A stretch of 64,000 nucleotides of DNA, taken from Symbiodinium natans. Lineage: Eukaryota > Sar > Dinophyceae > Suessiales > Symbiodiniaceae. The stretch spans positions 701,762 to 765,761 of the forward strand of contig CAJNDS010000902.1 in NCBI GenBank assembly GCA_905221605.1, read 5' to 3'. Shown here piece by piece: positions 52,301 through 62,200 of this stretch (positions within the stretch are counted from its first letter, which is position 1; each line of letters starts with the position of its first letter). The translations under genes and the position numbers were made by a program. The notes under the pieces were generated by a model. The model did no database searches. It was not told the DNA's origin and saw only the letters and a list, made by a program, of their open reading frames with translations.

Positions 52301-52894
52301 AGCGTAGACTGTGACTACGAGTGCGAGGACGAAACGTCACTCACATGCGAATGCTGTGAGAACTTCGGCCGTGCAGCCGAGCTCGCCTGTCCGAGCGCCG
52401 TCGACTACCTGGAGTTCCTTGCGGACACGGGCAGCGAAGAGGACCTTATCAGTCGCGCGGACCATGCAGCCCACTTTGGGGATGTGCCGGTGAACAGTGC
52501 CTCTAGGCATGTCAACCTTATTACCGCAAACGGTTCTATTAAGGGTGACAAGTCGGTGCAGCTCGAAGTTCCCGAATTTGGCGGAAAGTTGGAGTGTTAC
52601 TTGCTTGACAGCACACCTCCTGTATTCTCTGTAGGCAGGCGGTGTATGGAGGACGGTTTCGAATTTCATTGGTACCCTAAGAAAGCCCCGTATTTTATCT
52701 CGCCTGAGGGAAAGAAGCTTAGGTGTCGAATGCGAGGTATGGTGCCAGTGATAGCCAGCGATACACTCGCAGCTCCTGCGATCCAGGAGGGCCCCACTGG
52801 TTCCGTAGGAAGCCAAGTCTTCAGTGTCCCGGAACCCACGCAGGAAACAACTTGCGCTGTGGCTGAGGTTGACGCTGAGGGTTTTCAGGAGTAA
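49322..52894 (+). CDS. Gag-protease polyprotein (1190 aa) with two CCCH zinc fingers
   Basis: ATG 49322 lies 50 bases after the 5' LTR. It would form the particle shell, package RNA and process the polyprotein. Residues about 90-270 are a long coiled coil, about 280-410 Pro/Gly/Gln-rich. About 440-655 are helical and Gag-like (LPDFPNPETYRSWK ... LLNRERMRKNRDR). About 660-710 are Ser/Arg repeats. Two CCCH fingers of C-x7-C-x5-C-x3-H type follow (C716-H734 and C749-H767) in place of the usual CCHC knuckle. A DYWEVD module at residues 841-846 recurs in Pol. The aspartic protease active site is D1035 (ADTGSEEDL). The frame stops at TAA 52892-52894, with integrase in a different frame downstream. 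The Gag fold call is inference; the zinc fingers and protease are direct. Confidence 0.85.
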   Translation: MSSSELVPTEVATSVVASSDLEDEMASLPAEGEQLSNLGSQGLATLGSPGINVFSGAGETPFGPTNPNAATPIAAHLHLHRQQFQQNIGINIGLSEDEVRARLSLLESEAERRHQGLTEAMRATAEQNFANAEEEANSVHRQVVASLEATLANSELDSARNAGLLMQELRMRDHHLQSEAQMYRSAKQSFERSEQLREQNLQEVEGNKQLALLQFGSYLKKNYDEHVETLRSELAELRTEFSTTEDAMYRQNDSLQDEVSSLENALRREQEQVAQLRHLPQGTTAGASQAPNPLTPQMTNPSTPQFPNPLFNQPPQSVPTGPPGFQAPAGPSSSDPGVIPESLRALAANFLSNNNQVTAAPPGLFPAGAPQPSGMPTASAGQLPPGLASQTGQLLGSQTAAPAGTPGSAGDQSTVALQQALLEAAKFLKGEKTPEEDKPKVKEADVVKLPDFPNPETYRSWKTATREAVRAASDRPDAAFKWILEVYENGASHEQLRDPGIFLTLDTKILAALTKVAKGELARQVLNFKESEAVAGRAVRGRQVLFMFEQHFKTNEAAGSLYSVEDLLKVALLGDDLTTFIYNWDSVVAGLSHKPDETTLRDIFLRQIRKSTRMKYDLEIYDRAKEGTSTHSYEFLVESIRNLLNRERMRKNRDRIAKSHGDRFGAPVLDPRAGRPPSRGGRERTPSRGSSRSRASSQRSPSRSPGRSQSPKRGVCYDFQKGKCKKGDKCKYEHRKRDPSPKGKSKEVCTFWKKGKCTRGNKCRFLHKDRSQSPSAAPTAEAATPASKPEKARSPSPAPKNKRKPSRGRSREKDKHAACCVSFAAAAPAGPRDEPSVKGEDYWEVDFKRKEVVRHHCSYRSEMFNPTSQDCPMDLRNLGSMAVAVKTLPVAPFAEKESWNWRSKRSQQNTTPWVGKTVFKIKDPNRKLRFSDKVRVYQVPMDKCIKLIRKPRQFSVCYLDERSCPKPSKDDREYAKNVALELANVVQASLRGESVDCDYECEDETSLTCECCENFGRAAELACPSAVDYLEFLADTGSEEDLISRADHAAHFGDVPVNSASRHVNLITANGSIKGDKSVQLEVPEFGGKLECYLLDSTPPVFSVGRRCMEDGFEFHWYPKKAPYFISPEGKKLRCRMRGMVPVIASDTLAAPAIQEGPTGSVGSQVFSVPEPTQETTCAVAEVDAEGFQE

Positions 52895-53214
52895 GCCGCC
52901 CATATGGGTTGGCCGGGGTAAGCGAGGAAGCTGAAGAAGAACCAGCGCCCGAGGTCGAGCACCCCGACCCCGAGGTTGAAGCTGCGGCAAAAGCGGTGCC
53001 CCCTATCGCAATCGACAGGGCGAAGCTCCTAAAGACAGGTTGGACTTCTGGTGTTGCCGGATTTCCCTACGTCATTGTGGGGCGCGAACCCAAAACCTTT
53101 AGGACTCCAAGTCCCAAACACCCCCGGTGCGATGTCAGGACCACGTCGAAGACAAGGTACACATCCGTGAGCTTCCCAACAAGGCGGCCAAATTCGACAG
53201 GCCGTGCGCAATGA
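52879..53214 (+). other. Gag-Pol junction: third frame bridging two polyprotein ORFs
   Basis: The gag frame (frame 2) closes at 52894 and the pol frame (frame 3) opens only after TAG 53100-53102. Frame 1 is the only one open between them (52879-53214) and is acidic (EEAEEEPAPEVEHPDPEVEA) then GWTSGVAGFPYVIVG. Pol expression therefore needs two shifts, internal initiation or splicing. GTAAG motifs occur at 52891 and 52918 and a TTTAG at 53098-53102, but splicing 52891-53102 would enter frame 1, not frame 3. Confidence 0.6.
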
Positions 53215-56200
53215 GCATTACGGTGTTCAGCATTTCGGAAGAGGATGACGTTGAGCCTGATAGCGACGCTGAGGAGCCAACAGCCCGGAGTCGTTCCGAG
53301 GCCGCTCTAAAAGCGGAGGCCATAAGTCTTGAGCACCAATTCACGCATAGACCAAAGAATCCTTTCTGTCCTGTTTGTCAACGCGCAAAGATGTTGGCCC
53401 CACAAGCCCGTAAGAAGGGTGGTTCGAGCACTATTGTTTCGGAGAGTTTTGGGGACCACATCACTGTTGATCACATCATCACGCGGGACCTTCGGGATCA
53501 CGGCTTTCAGGACGAAAGGGTTGCCCTTGTTATCAAGGATGTTTTCTCGAAGTTCCGGTACGTTTACCCTTCACCCACTAAGTCTAGTGACCAATGTCAT
53601 GAAGACCTCTTGCACTTCTTAGGGCAGAAGGATGCTGTGGGGGTGATGTACTCGGACAACGCCCAGGAGCTCAAGAAGGCCATTAAGGATCTCGGAATCA
53701 GACATAACACCTCGCGTGAGTATGTCGACTCCAACAAGTCCGTCATAGAACGAGAGATCCGTACGGTCTTAGAGGGTACCAGAGCTAATTTGACTCAGTC
53801 TGGTCTCCCTGAGAAGACTTGGCCACTTGCGGCTCAGCATCACACCATTGCTCTTAACGTCACCAAACGGTTGGATGACGGTGTTGTCCCTTGGGAAGCG
53901 AGGTATGGGGAGCCTTTCACGGGGATGATCATTCCGTTCGGGGCTAAGGTCTTGTTCTGGAACAACCCCAAACAAGGAACTCCTCCCACCACGAAGTTCG
54001 GCCCCACTGGGGTTGAAGGCATCTTCTTGGGATACCACATCCAGCCTGGTTTCATTTGGCGGGAAGAGTATTTGGTGACCCCTGTTCATAACTGCGAACA
54101 AATGTTCGAAACTGGGAACTTCCCTATCCTTCGTGCAAAACGACTTGAACTCATTCCAGGTGACTTTACCTTCCCCATGAGGCCGTCTGAAATTGCCATC
54201 AGGGACGCGACCGAGGCACCACGCCTGGAGGACCAGGACTGCGAGTGGGACCCGGATGCTCCTGAGTCATGGCCAGACACGAAGGGCGTGGGAGAAGGTA
54301 GTGCCGGGGATCAGGTTTCTGGTGTTGGGAAGGAGGTTGTCACTGAAAGCGTTGTTGCCCCCGAAGTACCCTCAAGCCCCTCGGAAGGCATCGCAGCTAA
54401 GATGACCAAGCACGACCCCACTAGGATGCCTGATGGCAAACCTGTTCCCGCAGGGTACAACTGGGATGGTGTTCGTCTTGTCAGGAACAAAAGAGGCTCA
54501 AAGAGACCTCCTGACACGCCTTCAGAATTCTGGCATATGTACTCCGCCAAGCAACGTGAAGAAGACATTGCCAGATACGAACGTAAGAAACAACTTGAAG
54601 CTGAAGAGGAACGCCGGAAGGTTGAACGCGAAGCTCCCGCTATGCCGGTTTGTTCCGAACCCCTCAAAGAAGAGCACAGAGACAGAATGAAGAAACTTTA
54701 CTGGGATCAGCTTGGGTATATCGCAGGACAGCAACTTGCCCTTGTCGCCAGGGTGGTCGGAGCTAAGGAGATCGAAAGTACGCCGGCTGCTAAGGCTGCA
54801 ATGGACAAGGAGTGGAAGAAGCTCTGCGATAAAGCCTGTTGGCTCGAGAAGAAGGTGCGAGAGTACCGAGATGTGGCGGCCGAAGCCCAACACAAGCAAA
54901 CCAAGGCCCACTTTGGGAAGGTGTTTGAGATATGTTCTGTTAAGGGCGATGAGTTACCTGAAGGTCACCCCCAACGCAAATGGAAGGGGCGTAGTGTCTT
55001 CCAGGGAAACAACGTTCAAGATGAAAATCATGACCATGCCATCTTTGCAGAACTAGGCTCAAGCCCCGCAAGTATGGAGGCCGGTAAGGTGATTGACGTT
55101 TTCGGTAGCCAACCAGGGTACTCTAAGCAGCAAGCCGACTCTCGCCAGGCGTACACCCAGGCCCTTTTCAAAGGCGTCGAGACCTGGGTCAGACTCCCTA
55201 GAAACCGGTGGCCCCCGGAATGGGAGAAGTTTACTGATCCGGTTTGCCCGTTGCGCTTGGCACTTTATGGCCACCCTGATTCAGGGGGGATATGGGAGCA
55301 GCATTGTACCAAACAACTTGAAAGCATTGGCTTTACTGCTGTCCTTCCCGAAATTTGGCAGTCAGTATTCTACCATCCTGAATTAGATCTCCTTCTCGTA
55401 GTGTACGTAGACGACTTCAAGATGGCCGGCCCCTCTGCGAACTTGGAGGAGGGGTGGAAGCGTATCTCCAAGGTGATCGACATGGACCCTGCAGAGGCCC
55501 TAGGGAGGTATTTTGGCTGTCATCATCAGGAGGAAAATGGTGTTAAGTTGCCTAGAGAAGCGCACCCCTTTGCGTACGTCTTTGATAAGAAGCACGCTGC
55601 TGCCGCTGCCGGGGATAGCCCTGGGCCTACGAGGACCGAGGACTATTGGGAAGTTGACCCCGAACTCGCAGCTGTAGTCAAGCATCATGTTTACCCCAGA
55701 AAGCGCCTGTATGTGCCAACTGAAGATGATGTTAGGCGTTTTCCTACCATGTCTAACACTCGCATTACTCAAATGGACGGTGGCGAAACCTGGCACGATG
55801 ATTTCAACGTAGCTAGAGACGCTCCCCAGAAGAGCTGGTGGACGGGGAAGACGTATTTTCCTCTTGTCGATATTGAACCCGAGGAGTTCCGCCATGCACT
55901 CGCAGCTAAGGCAGGGAAGGCCGGCAAACGGTCTAAGGCCGAGGCAAAGCGCGAAGCGAGGCAGAGCAGATTCAAGTCGACGGAGACCATCAGTGAAGGG
56001 ACTATACCCGCTATGTCCAAACCGGTGAATGTCATGTATTACGATATGAAGGATTTTCTCATTTCGTGCGTTGACCGGTATTGTGAACTGGCAAAGGTTC
56101 CTAAATCTTCCCTGAAGAGCGTTGCCACACCGTTCCATGAAAACAAAATTGCAAAACCTCTTGATCCCAACGAGCCAGTTGGGAGACTCCAACCCATTGC

Positions 56201-59200
56201 TAGCCGCGTTTTGATGAAGGTGCTGTTCGCAGCAAGGATGGCTAGGTGGGACTTACTGCGTGCCACTCAGTCTCTCGCCTCGAGAGTCACCAAGTGGAGC
56301 AAGGACTGCGACGTGGGTTTGCACAGGTTGATGAGTTACATCAATTCGAGTTTGGATCTTAAGATGAGAGGGTTCATAGGTGATCGCATTTCGGAGTGTA
56401 AGCTATGGATGTTTTGTGATGCAGACCACGCTGGCAGTCATGATAGCAAATCCACCTCCGGATGCGCACTCTACCTGGTAGGCCCGAACACCTACTTTCC
56501 CCTCAACGCTTTTTCTAAGAAACAAACAAGCATCACCACGTCCAGCACCGAAAGCGAAGTGGTCGCGGCTAACCACGGCATCAGAGCTCAGGGGCTTCCA
56601 AGCCTCAGCCTATGGATGTTCTTATGGAAGGAAGTGCTGATCGCAGCCGACCATAAGGTTAGGCCGAAGAAACCACCCACTTGGACTAGCAATGACGTGG
56701 TAGCTCGGATTGACCCTGAGATTGATGAGATTCGATACGGAGATGTGCTCCCTGATGGCAGGTCCGTTGCGGATCTTAATGGGCTTCAGGTGCACTTGAG
56801 TTCCAAATTCTCTGTTCAGGTGTTAGAAGACAACCAAGCTACGATCGTCATTCTGCTTAAAGGGGATAGTGAGAAGCTGAGGCACACCGACCGGACGCAA
56901 CGTATTTCGTTTGCCTGGTTGAAACAGCAGTTTGAACGTGAGTTCTTTGATCTCATCAACGTCGATACCAGCGAACAGGTAGCTGACATCTTCACTAAGC
57001 CGTTTGCTGATCGTTCTAAGTGGGAACACGCATTAGGTCTGATTGCACACGTGTGGACTAAGGATCAGGGGGGTACTGGCAAGTTCCCCAAGAGTAATGC
57101 ACCTCAGGAGCCTACACCTGTTGTTCACGCTCACCCTGTGGTGCAGCCGGAGGACGCTGGTCACTTGGCTCAGCAACTCTCCAAAGATCGCAATCACACG
57201 GCAAAGGCCTTAGAGCAGTTAGCTGCTTGCATGTACCCCACTAAACGTAAAACCCGACGTAAGATGATCAAAACCGACCCTAAAGGCTACTACCACATTT
57301 TTGGGCAGTGGACCTACGGCGGGATGCAGGGCATCACTAAGGCTACTAAGGAGTGGAAGACGATTGCGCAATACCTCAACGACTTTGTGCGTGCACACGC
57401 ACCTCCAGATTTCACCTGGACGTCGCTGGTGTTTAACAACAATTCGCAGTCTAAGGTTCACTCTGACAGTCACAATGCAGGAGGGAGTAAGAACTTCGTT
57501 TTTAGCGTTGGAGATTACTCAGGTGGGGAAATTTGGGTAGAAGACAATTCGGTTTCCGACGAGGCCGCAGTGTACAAGGTCGATGCGAAAGGCAAGCGAC
57601 TCAAGGGCAGTCCGCACCCTAGTTTAAGGAAAGCCTTCCTCTTTGACCCCAAAAAGAAGCACTGTGTTCTCCCTTACCAAGGTCGTAGATACTCCGTAGT
57701 TGCTTACACTGCCCTTTCCCACCAGAAGCTCTCCTCCGAAGAACGTCATCTCCTCAGTGATCTCGGTTTCAGGCTACCTCGCGTGGAAGCGACAGCTACG
57801 CCTGCCCGAGAAAGCTCGAGGCCGCAGGGATTCAACCGAGTCATCGTTGAATTTTGCTGCGGGCCTGATAGCAAGTTAGGAACCCCTCGTCCTGCTAGCG
57901 AAGGCTGTCATGTTCATCGTGTTACCATTCAAGATGATGCCACTCGCAATTCCACCATCCACAAACTGGTCCAACACACACGCGCCCTCTGCGACGAGGG
58001 GGGAGATACGACGAAGCCGATTTTAGTGTATGCGTCGCTCCCGTGCACTGGTGGTAGTCCATGGAATAGAATGAACCCCGAAAACCCTTCTCAAATTCAG
58101 CACAGGGATGTGTTCAAGAAGCTCCTGAAACAACTCATGTCATATCTGAGGCTTATTGGGAGATTCAAACCTCAAGTTGCTTTTGAGTTGCCCCGGAATT
58201 GCGATTTCTGGAAGTGGGACCTTGTTCAACGTTTAGTGTCTAGGTACAACATGAACCTCTACCATTTTGACGGTTGCATGTTTGGGATCACTGATCGCCA
58301 AGGAACACCACTAAGGAAGGCTTGGACGATTGCCGCGACCTTTTCACTTCAGCGGTTGAGTGACAGGCGTTGCAACAACAAGCATTCGCACGGTAAGTCC
58401 GAGGGCACCGACCTTAAGCTTGCTGAGGGCTACACATTTCAGTTGACTGATGCAATCCACAAACATTGGCAGGAACAATGCAGCATTAGAGCATCCATCG
58501 TTGCTTGCGCTATTGCTTTGCCTTCTAATCACCTGTCATTCAAACCGTCACCCACCCTAGCGGTGGAAGACCACGCGCCGGACATGAATCGTCCGATCTA
58601 CGTCTACAATGAGCCGGTTGTGGCCCGCGCTGAATTCTGGCACGGACAACTGATGACTGCGGCCATGTCTGCAGAGGTCAGATGTTTTGGACTCAGCGGC
58701 AATGTGGAGGAGAAGCTTCGTGCGATGTACCAGAACGTTCCTTCACAGATCGCAGCCACAACAGCCCTCCAACCTGGAGAGGCCGGCCCATTGACAAAAA
58801 TAGCGCAGATCTCTGATGAGGGCTTGGCCAAGCTCCAGCCCAATCATGTCCTGGGGCGACAGCGTGCTCTGGTCTTGGTTTCCGACTCGACTACCGTGTT
58901 CCTGGCCAGCGCATCGCGAGGGCATTCGAGGATGGACCTCAGCCACGACATCATGGCGCATGCGAAGAACATGCTACCGGAGTACGCCGACATCCGCTAT
59001 GAGCCCTTGTGGGGGTCGAACATCACTAAGCTGGTGGAGCGGGCAACGGCGTTGACGAACCAGCTCTTGGCCCTCTACCACCATAATCCCCACATGGTGG
59101 TGGACGTTATGGTCGTGTGGAACGGCAACGAGTTGGTCGGCGGCAGGGGCATCTTCCTCGACCCTAACTTCAAGGATTGGATGGAGAAGCAGTGGAGGCG

Positions 59201-62200
59201 ACCACACGTCGCCAAGGGCTCCTGGGACTTCATCGGACCCAAAATCACGAGGGAAATCAAGAAGCTGTCTGCTCTCCAAGGGGAGAGCCGGGTAGGGAAC
59301 GTCACATTGGTGTCGACTACCCGTGCATCAGTCTTCAGCCTCCCTCCGAAATTTGGGACACTGGTCAAAGGCCTGCTGGAGTATGCCGCCCAATTGGGGC
59401 TGGCCGCGGTCGATATGTCCGACCTGGCTGGGGCGCTCCATCAGTATGACCATTTTCATTTCCAGGAAGATTCCGAGAACAGGCACAAGTTCATGAAGTG
59501 GATCTCCCACACGCTCCGCCTGGGCATCGCCACCGCGTACGCCAAGCAGATTCCTGGAGGAATTGTGCACGAGCTCATGAAAGATTTTCCCTACATTGAG
59601 AGCGCCCGCATGCGCTTCCTCATTCCCAAAGAGGTGAGGGAAGAGGCGGTTGCGGCCGTGGTAGGGAATGCACGGCATGAGCCGGTGCCGTCGGTGCGAC
59701 AGCCCTGCGATGACCCTTGGGATGATTGCTTCTACGACGACAGCCACCCCGCCGAGCAGCACCCCACCGACGTGCCGGAACACATCCGCACGATGGTGCA
59801 GGACGATATGGTTGAAGTCCGAAAGGGCATTTTCGTCCCACGTGTTGAACTCGAAGCAGAACAAGAAGAAGAAGAAGCACAGTTTGCGGCAGAGGTCAAG
59901 TCTCGCATCGAGTCCGCCAAAGTGGCCTACGATCCAGTCTCCAAGCAGAAGCGAATCTCTGCGATTGAGGAAAAGATCCTTCGCGAAGACCCTGGTTGGG
60001 GCCAGGCACGTGAGGGAGCATCAGCATCCTCTGTTGCAGCTGGAGACGCCCCAAGCCGGAGGCGTCGCGAGAAGGAGGAAGTTCAAGACGAACCCAGAAT
60101 CGTGATGGGATTCCAGAACATCACTGACGACCTCTATGCCTGCGACATGCTCGGCCTTGACTTCGACGAGATCTCAAAGTCACCAAGCCCGGGAACTCCC
60201 GAGGCCGGTGACATGATCGAAGTGGAGCAGGCCGCCATGCCGAAGATAAAGCCGATATGGATGGCCCACCGCCACAAGACGTTTATCACAGGGCTCGTCC
60301 GCGGCAAAGAAAAGCGCAGCAACCTCGAGCACGATGGCACGTGGTGCAACATAGTCCAGCTCCTGCACACTGTGAACTCCGAGAAAGAGACGAACTACGG
60401 CATCGGCACCATCATTGCCTTGATGGCCACCGACAACAAAGGTCGTTTCGTTTTTCGCTGCAGGGCAGACGACGCAAGGGCGGACATGTATGGGCTCACG
60501 AGCATGCCGATTGAGATTGCTGCTGCGCACGGTCACGGAAAGGGTCTGGTCTTCAACGACGCCGACATTGTCGTCGAGTGGTTATCTACGAAGACGAAGG
60601 ACGAGCTAGTTGGAGATGAAGCCACCTATGCAGGTAGGCCGGTGCAAGCATGGGAAGATTGCCCAAAACGTTTGTATCATCGTACATTCAGGGACCCCGC
60701 CTTTGCGATCCTTGAAGAGGGCTTCATCCCCGGCTTTGGCACCGCGAACATCCACAACTTCTTTTCCAACGAGACCGTTGAGAAAGGGCAGCATAAAGCC
60801 GGCATTAGGGCCGACCGTCACATCGAGGTGTGCGTTTCCACCAAGGATGCCCTTGAGTATGCCTGGATTTTCCGCTCCAAGTCAGACGGCTTCTTATGCC
60901 GGGAGGTGGTCCCAGGCCAATGCATCCTCTACATTCGTGACACTCGCACTGACACCATTTTGTGGGCACGAGAGGAAGCAGCCGAGGACACTTCTGCGGA
61001 GCGAGCACGCAGTGTGGATGGAGAAGCGCCGGAAAAAGCCCCTCGAAGGGAGGAGGCCGGCACTTCGTCCCCTTCAGCTGCGGCTACAAGCCCGAGGCCC
61101 AAGCTACTTCAGGCGCATCCGAAATCGATCCTCAAGAAGAACAAGATGCTCCCGCCAGGTCCTGAAGGAGAAGACCAGGTGACTATTCCCGCTACCCCCG
61201 TCACTGTCAAGTTTGAAGGTAGTGGTTCCATCACCGCCGAAGTCGGGAACCTTCTTGCGCTCACGGATGCCGACAGAGACAAGGCAGCCGAAGAGCGGCG
61301 TGCCGGAAGAAAGGAAGCACCCCGTGCTCGCCACCTTGCAAGGATTGCTTGCGGGCGTTGTGGGGTCCTCCGTCTCGAAGGGCAGCACATATGCTTCAGT
61401 TGTGGCGCTGGTGTAAACCAGAAGAGCTCCCAACAAACGTTGAGGACGTTCCTGGCAGCCTCCCGCGAGTCCATCTACCAGTCTGCAGCATCTGAGCTCG
61501 GCATCAACATCACAGAGCTGTGTTCGGCCGATCTTAGAAGCTCCCAAGCAGGGTGGGAAGCCGATATTCGCGGAGGACTCTCCTTTGGCGCACACGCCAT
61601 AGAGAACGCCAGGAAGTGGGTCAAGCTGCGCAAGAAGCACGGCTTCCACGGCTCCGCCGATAAATTTGATAACGTGGACGAGTATGCCTTGAAGTCACTG
61701 AAGGCGGGACGCAGCCGCAGGATGTGTTGCGTGGACGACTGCCTCGTGAACGCATATTTGCCCAGTGCCGGGCGGAGTTGGGAGCAAAGAACCCTCGGTT
61801 ACGGCTCTCGAGCTGGAAACCGCGGGGACGCCAACAGCTTGGCGAGGCTCACATTTTTCACCGCAAGTGCGGATGACATGGTAGCAGCGAACTTGATCGC
61901 GCAGCACAAGGATCCTCCCTTTGCGATTGAGTGGCTGGGAACTTTCCTCAACACCTCCGACTTCGTCAAGGTGTGCACCTCGACGAACGCTCTCAAGACC
62001 CTGGCAACCTTCACTGGTGATGTGGAAATCCCTGATCCGAAGGAGCGGGATCTCACGGAGTGGGTGCAGACATTGCTAAGCAATCAGCTTCCCCACGCAG
62101 AGCGCTTCGTTCACGAGAAGGAGAAGGACAAGGAGAGGGCCCGAGCTGCTCAGCCCAAAACGGCCACGGCCCCCTATCGTGCAGAGAACGGCCGTGGCAA

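Noticed and set aside
52891-53102. An intron joining Gag to Pol
   Set aside because: GTAAG and TTTAG bound the interval, but removal leads into frame 1, not the Pol frame.
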